Source of the DNA: Kallipyga gabonensis | Lineage (GTDB): Bacteria > Bacillota > Clostridia > Tissierellales > Peptoniphilaceae | Length of the DNA stretch: 64,000 bases | Direction: 5' to 3' | Assembly: GCF_001286805.1 (NCBI RefSeq) | Contig: NZ_CXYV01000002.1 | Span: 1,178,001-1,242,000, forward strand | Shown here: positions 17,548 to 27,294 of the stretch, piece after piece | How the letters are laid out: every line of letters starts with the position of its first letter | Position numbering within the stretch: position 1 is the stretch's first letter | Position numbers and translations under genes: made by a program | Notes under the pieces: model-generated | Database searches by the model: none | Seen by the model: only the letters and a program-made list of their open reading frames with translations | What the model was told of the DNA's origin: nothing

Positions 17548-20500
17548 TTATTGCTTTCTCTTCTTACGAACACCCAGAGCGAGAAGAGCAGACCCTACCA
17601 GTCCAGCAGCGTATGCATACAATGACCTATTCATTTCATCCCCGGTCTTTGGTGAAGTGCTTGTTTTTGAATTTGCCTTCTGTTTTCCTGTAGTCGGCTT
17701 CTCACCACCTGGTTTTTTTGTCCCTGGACCACCCGGGTTATCCTGACCGGTCGGGTTCTTTGGATCCGTCGGCTTCGTTGGATCCTTTGGATAGGTTGGG
17801 TCCGTGGGATCTTTCGGATCATCCGGGATTGGACAGACTTTCTTCGTTCCTACCTTGATGATCTTATCTTTCTTTTCTTGGATGGTATCCGTATCCCTGG
17901 AAACTTCCTTACTGTTTTCAATCTTCACCGTAGTCTTCGTTTTCCCAACGACGCCTTCTTGGATGACTTCCGTCTTACCGGCTTCCATGTTAGGATCTTC
18001 AATTACCTGGATATCAAAAGCTTGTTCACTGTCGAAGGTGATTTCGCCTTCAGTTGGCTTCGCACCAACCCGAACAATTCTGTCGACAGGTTCCTTCGTT
18101 TGTACTGGCTGGCCTTTTTCTGATTTGATAAGCTTACCATTTTCAATGGTATGGGTAATTGTCACCTCTTCTTCACCCAGTGAGCCTTCCTGATCAACGA
18201 CCACTTCGCCTGGCTCTAATGTTTTGTCGACAATATATTGGGTCTTGAATTGAATCGTACTGGTTTCCTTACTGGTAAAGGTTCCATTAAAGTCTTTTTG
18301 ACCGACCTTAATTACGGCATCTACTGGTTCCTTCGTTACAACTTCTTTTGGTTCTCCTACAATTTGAGAGTCCTTGATCGTCCAAGTCGTTTTCTTTTCA
18401 CCAGCTTCTCCTTTAGTTACGATCTTGAAGTTGTCTGTTGCTTCAGGATAATTTGTATAGAAGTCCGGATCATATTGGACATCATAATGAAAAGGAATCT
18501 TTTCCGTCTTTTCAACAGTTCCATCCGAGCCGGAAGCGATAAATTGAACTTCCACTTTTTTAGCAGCGATTTCGTTATCACTTCCGGTTTCATAATAATG
18601 AGCAGTTACCGGAACATTCAACAAAGCACCGTCAATTGTCTTACCCTCTTCAGCATTCGGCACTGTTGCTGTCACCTTACCTGTGTCTTCATCAATGGTG
18701 ACAGTCCAAGTGTTGCCTTTATCGTCTGTAAAGGTATTAGAGTCTAAGGTGAATTTCGTTGGTTTTCTGTTGAACTTGTCATTTTGATCTACGATCAGAT
18801 CCGATGAAAGTTCATCACCTGCTTTACCGACTTTGGCGTTGTATCGGACATCAAGGTTATATTTTTCTTTAATGACAAATTCAGCGGTGGTTTCTTCCGT
18901 AATATCCTTGTCCGGATCATTTGGATCCTTATAATGAGCGACTACCGGAACTTGAAGTTTTTCGCCACCGTCAAATTGAGATGGATCATCCGGTTTCGCT
19001 GTAACTTCACCGGTTTTCTCGTTGATAGAAACTGTCCATACATTGCCCTTATCATCCTTAAACTCTGTTCCTTCCGGTATAGAGTAGCTAACGGGATTGA
19101 GTTTCTTGTCGTCTTCCGGGACTTTTGGGTTTGATTTTTGTTCTTCTGATGGATATTCAACTTGGACATAGTATTCCGGCCTATTGTTGGTTGACTCTTG
19201 AACAACAAAGTGGAACCAATGAACATCAGTAGATCCATTGGTATAAGTATAGGTCAGAGGTATGGCAACAAATTCTCCAGCCTTAGCAGATGCCGGCGGA
19301 GTAATTTTAAAGGTTGTTGGAAGAGTGCTTTCATCATAGACCAGCTTCCACTGGTCTTTCTCTTCCTTTCCTTTGTTGATTTTATTAATAAATTGCCAAT
19401 CAATCGAGCCTACTGCCTGATTTTCATCCTTAGCCGCTTCCATTTCTTCAGGGGTCTTTTGGTTGGGAAATGCATCTTTATCTTTTTTATCTTCCGGAAC
19501 ATAAAGCTTTACTTCAAACTCTTCTCCCGGTCTAACTTTGGAAGATGTGTGCTTTGATGTATCATCACTATTCCCATCAATAAATCCTTGATCGTAATAT
19601 CTGGTATCGTCAAGATTAAGCTTGAAACTACCGATAAGATTATAGTGATCATAACGGTCAATGCCCTGCTTATCTATCACTATATCTTGACCCTTATGAT
19701 TTATTGTTGCTTCTCCGGCACCTGTTGATGTGTAGTTGTCTACATCGTAGTTTGCCTCTTTCGCAATGGCTCTGAACTCTTCTGCGGTTCTAGGGCGGGC
19801 AAAGAATTTCACTTCCAGGTTTTGAAGAGCTTTGTATTTAGGGTCACTATAGAAAATGGAATCTTCGTTAATCTTTCCATTCTCATCGACCGCACCCTCA
19901 GGCATTTCAATAACGACTTTATCCTGGTCATTGATATAGGCTTTGGCACCGGGTACAATCTCGCCAGTAAGTGGGTGGTAGACTTGGCCAACCAGTCTTT
20001 CTCTAGCATTATTATCAAGGTTTTCTACTGATATGCTGGTAGTTATCGTTTGACCTTGAACAAAGATTTTATCATTATAACTTCCATTCAGCTTAATGAC
20101 TGAAAGCTGGTCGTTCTCATTCGGCCATGGATTGACGGTGAATCCGAACGCAGAACTGGACCCTTGGGTCGCTTTTGGACCGTTTGGATTATCTTTGGTA
20201 TAGTTTCCCTTCCATGCCATTATGGTATTGTTATTATCAATATTATTGATATGTTCAAGGTCATCTTTCGTCGAATAAAGATTTAAGTTCCTGTTAACAT
20301 TACTGGCGAATATGTCTATCTCCGCTTTTGCTTTATAGGTGGGATCGTGAAAACCGCCTTTATCCGAAAGCTTATTGCCTACATCATTGGCTGGGATTTT
20401 TCCGGCTTCAAGCAACGTAGGTCGACCAAACCCACCAGTGTTCGTAAAGTAAAAATCAGTAAAAGTTCTTTGACCCTTTTCCTTATTGAATTCAATCTCA

Positions 20501-20937
20501 ACCCCCCATAGAGTCTTGTCATCACTGGTTGCAGATGGCTCTAATGTCTGGTAGCGGAATCCATCGATATAATCCATCTCAGGTGCGCTTATAGTAAAAG
20601 CCGGGCCGTTACCTTGCTCCATTTGAGTAGAGCGATAGCGTTCTTTTCCGCTAAAGTTTTTGATCTTAGCTTCATCTTCCGCATAGTTTGGCCAAGTAAT
20701 TTCATTAGGAGCCCTAAGTCTTCCGGGAACAGTTACCTCGCTGATATCAAGGCCTAATAATCTCTCCGCAAGTACATTGCGTGAATCTGCATGGCCATAA
20801 GTAGCTTTTCCTTCCAAATTTTGTGGCAAGTCTATGGGGTTTGCTTGGACAACTGGTCCACTGGAAACTACCAAGCCGGCCAAAGATACGCCCAATATTG
20901 TCCGAGTTGCTTGACGCTTGATTTTTTGATTCTTCAC
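17548..20937 (-). CDS. Large sortase-anchored surface protein with Rib-like and G5 repeats
   Basis: 1129 residues, exported and cell-wall anchored. Seen in order: signal peptide (1 to about 32, hydrophobic core LGVSLAGLVVSSGPVV, cleavage near VQA-N); about 550 residues with no recognised domain; two related Rib/YPDG-like repeats (about 590-800) sharing DDKGN-WTV and VPV-AHY; three G5 repeats (about 809-881, 885-960, 965-1034), each ending in a (I/V)-(I/V)-(K/R)-VG strand; a Pro/Asp/Lys/Thr wall-spanning stretch (1035-1094); sorting signal SPKTGD (1095-1100), a membrane helix and KKRKQ. The motif starts with Ser instead of the usual Leu of LPxTG. GTG start with GGAGGTGG 6 bases upstream. Monocistronic, with its own terminator. 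Role inferred: adhesion or matrix binding. Confidence 0.88.
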   Translation of the reverse strand: MKNQKIKRQATRTILGVSLAGLVVSSGPVVQANPIDLPQNLEGKATYGHADSRNVLAERLLGLDISEVTVPGRLRAPNEITWPNYAEDEAKIKNFSGKERYRSTQMEQGNGPAFTISAPEMDYIDGFRYQTLEPSATSDDKTLWGVEIEFNKEKGQRTFTDFYFTNTGGFGRPTLLEAGKIPANDVGNKLSDKGGFHDPTYKAKAEIDIFASNVNRNLNLYSTKDDLEHINNIDNNNTIMAWKGNYTKDNPNGPKATQGSSSAFGFTVNPWPNENDQLSVIKLNGSYNDKIFVQGQTITTSISVENLDNNARERLVGQVYHPLTGEIVPGAKAYINDQDKVVIEMPEGAVDENGKINEDSIFYSDPKYKALQNLEVKFFARPRTAEEFRAIAKEANYDVDNYTSTGAGEATINHKGQDIVIDKQGIDRYDHYNLIGSFKLNLDDTRYYDQGFIDGNSDDTSKHTSSKVRPGEEFEVKLYVPEDKKDKDAFPNQKTPEEMEAAKDENQAVGSIDWQFINKINKGKEEKDQWKLVYDESTLPTTFKITPPASAKAGEFVAIPLTYTYTNGSTDVHWFHFVVQESTNNRPEYYVQVEYPSEEQKSNPKVPEDDKKLNPVSYSIPEGTEFKDDKGNVWTVSINEKTGEVTAKPDDPSQFDGGEKLQVPVVAHYKDPNDPDKDITEETTAEFVIKEKYNLDVRYNAKVGKAGDELSSDLIVDQNDKFNRKPTKFTLDSNTFTDDKGNTWTVTIDEDTGKVTATVPNAEEGKTIDGALLNVPVTAHYYETGSDNEIAAKKVEVQFIASGSDGTVEKTEKIPFHYDVQYDPDFYTNYPEATDNFKIVTKGEAGEKKTTWTIKDSQIVGEPKEVVTKEPVDAVIKVGQKDFNGTFTSKETSTIQFKTQYIVDKTLEPGEVVVDQEGSLGEEEVTITHTIENGKLIKSEKGQPVQTKEPVDRIVRVGAKPTEGEITFDSEQAFDIQVIEDPNMEAGKTEVIQEGVVGKTKTTVKIENSKEVSRDTDTIQEKKDKIIKVGTKKVCPIPDDPKDPTDPTYPKDPTKPTDPKNPTGQDNPGGPGTKKPGGEKPTTGKQKANSKTSTSPKTGDEMNRSLYAYAAGLVGSALLALGVRKKRKQ

Positions 20938-21098
20938 AATTCCACCTCCATGGTTCTCTAAAACTTAACTAAAATTAAAAGATCTGGATTTATATTCAAT
21001 GACATCTTGACAAAACACTAGATATATGCATTTAATCTTCACTATGGAATCCTATTATACCCTTAATGAAGTCATAAATCTACAGAATAGCCTATTTG

Positions 21099-22589
21099 TT
21101 ATTTTTCCCAATACTTATAGCGGGCCCTTCGATACTGAAAGGCTTGAGCAAGATCTTCATCCAAGACTTTGTCACCTCCCCGGTGGATTGCGATAGTCCT
21201 TGCCAGGGAAATCAGCTTCCTCTTACTCCGGCTTGACAGATGAAAGTAGCTGGAAATATCATCCAAAAAACTGTGTCCTTCCCGGCTCACCTCCAAGGGC
21301 CAAAGTCCTCTCTCCTTCATCGATTGGATCCGGTCGATCCCCTCCTCCACTTCCTCTCTCATCGTTTTTGAATCCTTCTCCTTAGACGAATTCTCCCTCG
21401 ATTTCTCTGCCGGTCCCACTTCAACCACCATATCAAAGCGGTCCAAAAGCGGTTGAGAGATTTTTCCCCGATAGGTCCTGACCCTGTGGGGAGAGCAGGC
21501 ACAGTCATGGTCAGGTGAACCATAATAGCCGCAAGGGCAGGGATTCATGGCGGAAAGAAGAAGAAAATCTGAAGGGTAGGTCCTTGTTCTATGGTTTCGG
21601 GTTAATGCAATCTCTTTTCGGTCCAAAGGTAAACGGAGGGCATCGAGACACTCTGATGAAAAATGAGGAAGTTCATCTAAGACTAAAACGCCTCCATGGG
21701 CACGGGTGATTATCCCCGGTTGGATAGGGCTACCTCCTCCGACCAGGCCTGCCGGAGTGATGGAATAATGGGGCATAAGTAGCGGAGGACGGGTAGAAAG
21801 AATGGTCTTCTCTGTCCCGGTAAAGATGGACCGGATACCCATAACATCGCGAAGTACTTTGCCCTTTAGATCAGGTTGAATGGTTCCTGCCCTTTCTAAG
21901 GCCATGGATTTCCCATTACCGGGTGGACCGATCAAAAGAAGATGATGCCGTCCGATAGCGGAAAGAACCATGATTTTTTTTAGGACGCCCTGTCCTTTTA
22001 TTTCCTTAAAATTCACAGGCACGCTTTCATCCGAGTCTTTACTCTGTGGAAGAGGCCGGCGAGGACAGGGGCTGATTCCTTCCTGACCTCTGAAGTGATG
22101 GAGAAGTCCGTCCAGTTTTCTTACCGGGTACACGGTGATTCCCTCGATAAAGGAACACAGTTTTGCCTGACTTTCCTCCAAATAGATCTCTTTTACTTTA
22201 CCGACTAAACCTAAAACCATCTGCAAGGCTCCGGGGATGGGACGTAGACTGCCGTCCAGACCAAGCCCCCCGATAAAAGCCGATCCCTCCATCTTTTTGG
22301 GGTCAACCATGCCCATGGACGAAGCCAAGGCCATGGCAATGGGGAGATCCCATTGCGTTCCGGTTTTTCGTTCATCCGCCGGGAAAAGATTGACCAAAAT
22401 CTTTCCCGGAGGTAGTGAAATATTGGAGGCCCGCATGGCAGAGCGAATCCTTTCCTTTGATTCCTGAATGGAGGGACCGGCCAGACCGACAATAGAAAAA
22501 GCGGAGAACCCGCCAAGGGTCTCCGCTTCTACCTGAACAATCCCCACCGATAGACCGTCAAGCTGACAGGTCATGGTGCGTCCTAACAT
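21099..22589 (-). CDS. YifB/ComM family Mg-chelatase-like ATPase
   Basis: 496-residue AAA+ protein of the YifB/ComM family (in naturally competent species ComM is a helicase promoting branch migration). Order: N-terminal ChlI-like domain, Walker A GPPGNGKS at 221-228, Walker B VLVLDELPHF, a four-cysteine cluster NPCPCGYYG with DCAC, and a C-terminal domain with LSRSKRKLISLARTIA. It is the last gene after lspA-ung-rluD. The 161 bases to the surface-protein gene hold no strong terminator or promoter that I could identify. Confidence 0.92.
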   Translation of the reverse strand: MLGRTMTCQLDGLSVGIVQVEAETLGGFSAFSIVGLAGPSIQESKERIRSAMRASNISLPPGKILVNLFPADERKTGTQWDLPIAMALASSMGMVDPKKMEGSAFIGGLGLDGSLRPIPGALQMVLGLVGKVKEIYLEESQAKLCSFIEGITVYPVRKLDGLLHHFRGQEGISPCPRRPLPQSKDSDESVPVNFKEIKGQGVLKKIMVLSAIGRHHLLLIGPPGNGKSMALERAGTIQPDLKGKVLRDVMGIRSIFTGTEKTILSTRPPLLMPHYSITPAGLVGGGSPIQPGIITRAHGGVLVLDELPHFSSECLDALRLPLDRKEIALTRNHRTRTYPSDFLLLSAMNPCPCGYYGSPDHDCACSPHRVRTYRGKISQPLLDRFDMVVEVGPAEKSRENSSKEKDSKTMREEVEEGIDRIQSMKERGLWPLEVSREGHSFLDDISSYFHLSSRSKRKLISLARTIAIHRGGDKVLDEDLAQAFQYRRARYKYWEK

Positions 22590-22614
22590 ATCATTTCCTT
22601 TCCTTCCTCATCAA

Positions 22615-23574
22615 TTAACATATACCGGCCTTCAATAATCCCAGCCGGTCCGCAACTTGATAAAATTCCGGGTCGAGGTCGGATTCAAATTGAATCCACT
22701 CTCCTGTACCGGGATGGTGAAAAGCCACTTTCCATGCATGCAGCATCTGATGGTCAGTTTTTATCTTCTGCTTTCGAAAACCATAAACTCCATCTCCAAT
22801 GATAGGATGATGATAGTGAGCAAGGTGGACACGAATTTGATGAGTACGTCCCGTTTCAATATTTACCTGAAGTAAGCTGGCTTTAGGCTGGTGAGCCAGA
22901 CAGGTAAAGCTGCTTTTCGCCTCTTTTCCACCTTGAATGACTGCCATTTGTTTTGGATGAGATGGACTACGCCCTATAGGCAAGTCAACCTGAAAATCCC
23001 TGACCGGCCATTCCCCCTCTGCCAGGGCAAGATATGTCTTCTTTACCTTTCGGTCCTGGAAGGCTTGTGCAAGAACCCGGTGAGACCGGTTGTTCTTTGC
23101 TACGATCAGGAGACCTGAAGTTTGCGCATCCAGACGATGAACAATACCCGGCCTCTCTTCCCCATTCAGATCAGATAGGGTTAAGCCTTCTTTATCTCTA
23201 AGATAAAGTAAGCCATTAACCAAAGTCCCTGACCGAATATGATCGCTGGGATGAACAATAAGGCCGGCCTTTTTATTAATGACAAGAATATCCTTATCCT
23301 CATAGATGCGTTCAATATCCATGACCTCGGGACCAATTTCTGCCCGAATAAAAAAAGAGCGATCCAGATCGACCTCTTCCCCGTAGTTGACAGAATAAGA
23401 GGGTTTAACTAATCTTCCATTGAGTTGAACGGCACCGGTTTTTATAGCACGAGCAATCTGGGACCGGGAGAGGTCCTCAAAGCGATTGGAAAGTACCCGG
23501 TCCAGCCTCTCCCCCAGCTCATCCTCATCCAGGAGATGGAAGGAAATCCAATCCCTTTTTTCCTCAATAGGCAT
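22615..23574 (-). CDS. rluD: 23S rRNA pseudouridine synthase, RluD family
   Basis: 319 residues: S4 domain (about 20-75) followed by the RluA/RluD catalytic domain with HRLDAQTSG (catalytic D149) and the RTHQIRVHL motif. The open frame extends upstream inside ung, but the ATG at 23574 has GGAG 8 bases upstream and gives a normal N-terminus. It overlaps ung by 11 bases. lspA-ung-rluD is close to the common lspA-rluD pair with ung inserted. Confidence 0.94.
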   Translation of the reverse strand: MPIEEKRDWISFHLLDEDELGERLDRVLSNRFEDLSRSQIARAIKTGAVQLNGRLVKPSYSVNYGEEVDLDRSFFIRAEIGPEVMDIERIYEDKDILVINKKAGLIVHPSDHIRSGTLVNGLLYLRDKEGLTLSDLNGEERPGIVHRLDAQTSGLLIVAKNNRSHRVLAQAFQDRKVKKTYLALAEGEWPVRDFQVDLPIGRSPSHPKQMAVIQGGKEAKSSFTCLAHQPKASLLQVNIETGRTHQIRVHLAHYHHPIIGDGVYGFRKQKIKTDHQMLHAWKVAFHHPGTGEWIQFESDLDPEFYQVADRLGLLKAGIC

Positions 23575-24244
23575 CGGGAATGCTCCAGTCAATAGGTTCT
23601 TGACCTGATTCTTCCAGGAATCGGTTAATTTTAGAAAAAGGATGTGAACCGAAAAATCCACGATAGGCGGAAAGAGGAGAAGGATGTGCAGATTCAAGAA
23701 CAAGGGATCGGGGATTGGTTACATATTTTGCCTTCGATTGAGCAAATCGCCCCCAGAGTAGAAAAGCCAAGGGTTTTTCCCGTTCTCCCAAGGCTCGGAT
23801 AATTCGGTCGGTCAGGACCCGCCAACCAATATTGGCATGGGAATTAGCAGCGTGTGCTCGGACGGTAAGAGAGGCATTTAAGAGGAGAACACCCTGTCTT
23901 GCCCAGGAAGTCAGGTCACCGTGGTTTGGAGGAGCAATGCCCAAATCCGCTTCCAACTCCTTGTAAATGTTCTGAAGAGAGGGGGGAATAGGGACACCCT
24001 TTTGAACAGAAAAAGACAGGCCGTTTGCCTGGTTAGGGCCATGATAAGGGTCCTGGCCCAAAATCACCAATTTACAATCGCTAAAAGGAACGTATTTTAA
24101 GGCATCGAAAATTTGGTCAGCGGGAGGATATACAGTGTAATGTCGATATTCTTCAATAAGCAGAGTCCGTAATTCCCGATAATATGGCTTTTCCCATTCT
24201 CCGGCCAAAATTTCATCCCAGTCATTTCCAATTTGTACGCTCAT
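23564..24244 (-). CDS. ung: Uracil-DNA glycosylase
   Basis: Family-1 uracil-DNA glycosylase for base excision repair. 226 residues. Catalytic water-activating motif GQDPYHG (63-69, D65), and the DNA-intercalation loop HPSPLSAYRG. The frame is open upstream in lspA, but the ATG at 24244 with GGAGGAG fits the family start. It overlaps lspA by 23 bases. Confidence 0.97.
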   Translation of the reverse strand: MSVQIGNDWDEILAGEWEKPYYRELRTLLIEEYRHYTVYPPADQIFDALKYVPFSDCKLVILGQDPYHGPNQANGLSFSVQKGVPIPPSLQNIYKELEADLGIAPPNHGDLTSWARQGVLLLNASLTVRAHAANSHANIGWRVLTDRIIRALGEREKPLAFLLWGRFAQSKAKYVTNPRSLVLESAHPSPLSAYRGFFGSHPFSKINRFLEESGQEPIDWSIPDAY

Positions 24245-24719
24245 GGCTCTCTCCTCCTTTCCTTTTATCTTCTTGATCATCCAGGAAAAAATATAGAAGA
24301 AGAAGGATAACGCCAACCGTGACGAAAGAGTCAGCAACATTGAAAACAGGGAAAGAATAGGTCCCAAAGTGGAGACTGATAAAATCCACCACAAAAGAAT
24401 GGACAAGGCGGTCAATGACGTTCCCGAGAGCCCCTCCTACGATAAAACCAATTGCCATGTCGATAACCCTTGATTTTCCTTTGAGCTCTTTTTTATAAAA
24501 GTAAAGAAGCCCGATGATAATCGCCAGAGCCAGGAGGGGATAAAATGGAGCAAGGCTTTGTCCCATCCCAAAAGCCACACCACGATTTTCCAGGTAAGAA
24601 AGCTCGAGAAATGAGCCCAAAACCGGCGCTGTTTTTCCTGAGCTAAGGTTTTCGACTACCCACCATTTGCTGGCCTGGTCTAAAACGATAGCGACCAGGC
24701 TGATCACCACAATGAACAT
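24222..24719 (-). CDS. lspA: Lipoprotein signal peptidase
   Basis: Type II signal peptidase that cleaves prolipoproteins in the membrane, including the lipoproteins encoded at 48687 and 57813. 165 residues with four membrane helices. Family motifs GNVIDRL, VVDF (D112) and FNVADS (D130); the latter two Asp are the catalytic pair. Confidence 0.96.
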   Translation of the reverse strand: MFIVVISLVAIVLDQASKWWVVENLSSGKTAPVLGSFLELSYLENRGVAFGMGQSLAPFYPLLALAIIIGLLYFYKKELKGKSRVIDMAIGFIVGGALGNVIDRLVHSFVVDFISLHFGTYSFPVFNVADSFVTVGVILLLLYFFLDDQEDKRKGGESHERTNWK

Positions 24720-24805
24720 ACGTAACCATCCTTATCTTAAACGAAATGAGCGGCAAAATAGGCCCAAAATTCCTTTTCAGAGACCCAAAATATCCCATTT
24801 TATAA

Positions 24806-24843
24806 GAAAAAAAGGCATTCCGACCGGTAGGGCACGGAATGCC
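24806..24843 (-). terminator. Terminator of the der-to-sepF operon
   Basis: Eight-bp outer stem (24814-24821 with 24836-24843), a GC-rich inner loop, and a run of seven T on the minus strand right after it (24806-24813). It begins 15 bases past the sepF stop. Confidence 0.88.
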
Positions 24844-24858
24844 AAAGTGGAATGAATA

Positions 24859-25371
24859 CTAAAGCTGGTAGGGAGAATCCTTCTCGACCGTTTCCTTGGT
24901 CTTTTTGTCTACCTGAACACCTTTGGGTGTAAGAATGTAAATATCCTTGGTGACTTTTTCAATTTTTCCGTCCAGGGCGAAAAGACCACCATTGACAAAG
25001 TCAAAAATTCTTTGCTTTTTATCAGGTTCAACCAGCTCCAGGTTAAGAACCACAGTTTTATCCTGGGCAATGGACTGGATGACCTTAGCACCATCATCGT
25101 ATTCAATGGCTTCGTGAATATTGATCCGGTTTTTGGCATTTGCACCGGCCATGGATACGACATTAGGGGTCCGCCGGCTGGTGGATGTTCCGGAAGTATA
25201 AGATGATGCGGAATAAGTCGAAGAATAGCTGGGGGCAGAAGCGGGCTCCTGAGTCTCTAAATCATCTTTCTCTTCACGTCCATAGTCGTGGTCAAAATCA
25301 TCTGTGTAATCATCATCATAGTAGTCATCCTCAACACCGATGACGTTTTTCATTTTGTCAAAAAATCCCAT
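24859..25371 (-). CDS. sepF: Cell division protein SepF
   Basis: 170-residue membrane-tethered FtsZ anchor. N-terminal amphipathic helix (MGFFDKMKNVIG), an acidic and Ser/Thr-rich linker (about 13-70), then the DUF552 core with VLNLELVEPDKKQRIFDFVNG. It follows yggS by 9 bases; yggS-sepF is a conserved division-gene pair in Gram-positives. Confidence 0.96.
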   Translation of the reverse strand: MGFFDKMKNVIGVEDDYYDDDYTDDFDHDYGREEKDDLETQEPASAPSYSSTYSASSYTSGTSTSRRTPNVVSMAGANAKNRINIHEAIEYDDGAKVIQSIAQDKTVVLNLELVEPDKKQRIFDFVNGGLFALDGKIEKVTKDIYILTPKGVQVDKKTKETVEKDSPYQL

Positions 25372-25380
25372 GCTTCCTCC

Positions 25381-26073
25381 TTATTTGCTGTAATCTCTCT
25401 CACCGAAAATTGCTCGTCCGATACGAACCATGTTCGCTCCTTCTTCCAGAGCTACTTCATAATCGTGAGTCATTCCCATCGATAAAATATTCATTTTGAT
25501 TTGATTATAGCTTATCTTCTGAATTTTTTCGAATAAATTTCGCATATCTCGAAAGTAGGGACGGACTTCTTCCACATCATCCAAAAAAGGAGCGATGTTC
25601 ATCAGACCCTCAATCTGAATATGGTCAAGACCCTCAATATAGTCCAGTAAAGCAGGTAGGTCTTCTTTGTATATTCCCCCTTTGCCTTCTTCCCGGGCAT
25701 TATTCACCTGGATCAGACCCTTAAAAATAATATTTTCTCTTTTGCCGATCCGATCCATTTCCTTGAGGAGAGATTTCCGATCAATGGATTGAATCAATGT
25801 CACTCCCCGGGTCAGTTTTCGAACTTTATTGGATTGGAGTTGACCGATCATGTGAATCCTGGCACCCTGAAAAAAATCCATCTTGCGTTCAATTTCCTGA
25901 ACCTGATTTTCTCCGACCTCCCGTATTCCCCAGTCGATAGCTTCTTGGATCTTATCCCGGTCCACAAACTTCGTTACTGCCACCAGGTGAATATCTTCCC
26001 ATCGGTGGCCAAATTTTTCAGCCGATCGGCTGACTCGTTCCTGAATCTCATTTAAGTTCTCTCCCACTGACAT
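25381..26073 (-). CDS. PLP homeostasis protein, YggS/PROSC family
   Basis: 230-residue pyridoxal-phosphate-binding protein with the fold-III barrel of alanine racemase, involved in PLP homeostasis with no known catalysis. The PLP lysine is K35 in VAVTKF. Further motifs: GENQVQE, HMIGQLQSNK and SMGMTHDYEVALEEGANMVRIG. It is 22 bases downstream of the HlyD-like gene and 9 bases before sepF. Confidence 0.95.
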   Translation of the reverse strand: MSVGENLNEIQERVSRSAEKFGHRWEDIHLVAVTKFVDRDKIQEAIDWGIREVGENQVQEIERKMDFFQGARIHMIGQLQSNKVRKLTRGVTLIQSIDRKSLLKEMDRIGKRENIIFKGLIQVNNAREEGKGGIYKEDLPALLDYIEGLDHIQIEGLMNIAPFLDDVEEVRPYFRDMRNLFEKIQKISYNQIKMNILSMGMTHDYEVALEEGANMVRIGRAIFGERDYSK

Positions 26074-26094
26074 GGTCTTTCCCCTTTCCTATTA

Positions 26095-27288
26095 TCAATA
26101 GTTTTTTCCCTCTTGAATTTTGGTCGGATGATAAAGAATTTGATCGTAGGCGGAAAGCCGAGGAAGCTTAGGGTCCTCGGGAGCCTTAGCCGAAACATAA
26201 AGGTGGTTATCCTTTTTTTCCAAGATGGTGACCGGAACCTTTTCTGCCGAATGGGTTCGGTCCAGGCGGTAACAATAGCTTTGTCCCCTTTCGTCACTTG
26301 CCACAGTATCTATGGGAAGAAGAAAAGCATCTTCCTGTCCCTTCAGAAGGCTGACCGAGCAGTATCTTTTTGAGGAAATTCGTGAAAATCCATCCCGGAT
26401 TGAAAAAATATAGAGAGACTCTCCTTCTTTGGATTCAACCTTTCGGTCCAAACGTCCTTCCAATTCAATGGATCCATCAATGGTAATGGCAATTCCTTGA
26501 CCAATTTCAAAATCTCTTTGCCCCACACTTTGCCCCAGATCAACAGCGAGGTAAAAAACTCGGTCTTCAACAAAGCTTAGTCCATTCTGTCGTTGAGGAA
26601 GGCCCAATTTTTTTCCTCTCACATCTCCGGGCCCCAAGGCGGAGAGGATAGAAGGAGTAATGAACTCCTCTAATCCATCGGTTGAAAGGACAACCCGTCC
26701 ATAGGGACTGGTAAGGATATTTCCTGAAGAAAGGCATTTGATAATATAATCCTCTTCCCATTCCCTTCCTTTCTCGTTAAGGTCAGCTACCGGTCGATCA
26801 TCACCTAAAAGAGGATATTGATGATTTCCCTCTCGCTCTGCCGTTGAAAATGATGTGGTGTATTTTTTTCGGTCACCTTCTTCGCCAATGGCTGAAGGAA
26901 GTAGAAGAATTCTTTCCTCTTCATGATGAAATTGATCAGAGACAAGCTGATCACCCTTACTTCTCAACATCTCTCTATGAGCTAGAATTTCTTTTCCTTT
27001 TTTCCGAAGAGCATCCGGTAACTTGCCAAGGGGGGTTAAGTCAGGGTAACGCCGGTTTAGATCTACATCAAGTCCACTCATGTCTTCTCCCGAATAAAGA
27101 AGAGGTGCATATTGATAGAAGACAAAGAGACCCTCCCCTTCCTCCACACTCCGGAGGTTTTCCTGGGGCATGACCGTGTAGACCTTGGTATGGCCAAAGA
27201 GGCTAAAAAGTACAAAAACCAGAATCAGTAAAACAAGGAGACCGGCCAGAAAGAATTTACTTTTCTCGGAAAACTTGATGTGGGTCAT
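26095..27288 (-). CDS. HlyD-like membrane-anchored protein
   Basis: 397 residues with a single N-terminal membrane helix (about 11-31) and a large extracytoplasmic part. It resembles the HlyD-family periplasmic-adaptor-like proteins that sit upstream of yggS-sepF in Clostridia; that assignment rests mostly on context plus the N-terminal anchor and beta-rich C-terminal half. No partner transporter is adjacent, so an efflux role is not supported here. A division-linked or envelope function is possible given its neighbours. Confidence 0.6.
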   Translation of the reverse strand: MTHIKFSEKSKFFLAGLLVLLILVFVLFSLFGHTKVYTVMPQENLRSVEEGEGLFVFYQYAPLLYSGEDMSGLDVDLNRRYPDLTPLGKLPDALRKKGKEILAHREMLRSKGDQLVSDQFHHEEERILLLPSAIGEEGDRKKYTTSFSTAEREGNHQYPLLGDDRPVADLNEKGREWEEDYIIKCLSSGNILTSPYGRVVLSTDGLEEFITPSILSALGPGDVRGKKLGLPQRQNGLSFVEDRVFYLAVDLGQSVGQRDFEIGQGIAITIDGSIELEGRLDRKVESKEGESLYIFSIRDGFSRISSKRYCSVSLLKGQEDAFLLPIDTVASDERGQSYCYRLDRTHSAEKVPVTILEKKDNHLYVSAKAPEDPKLPRLSAYDQILYHPTKIQEGKNY

Positions 27289-27294
27289 AAAAAC

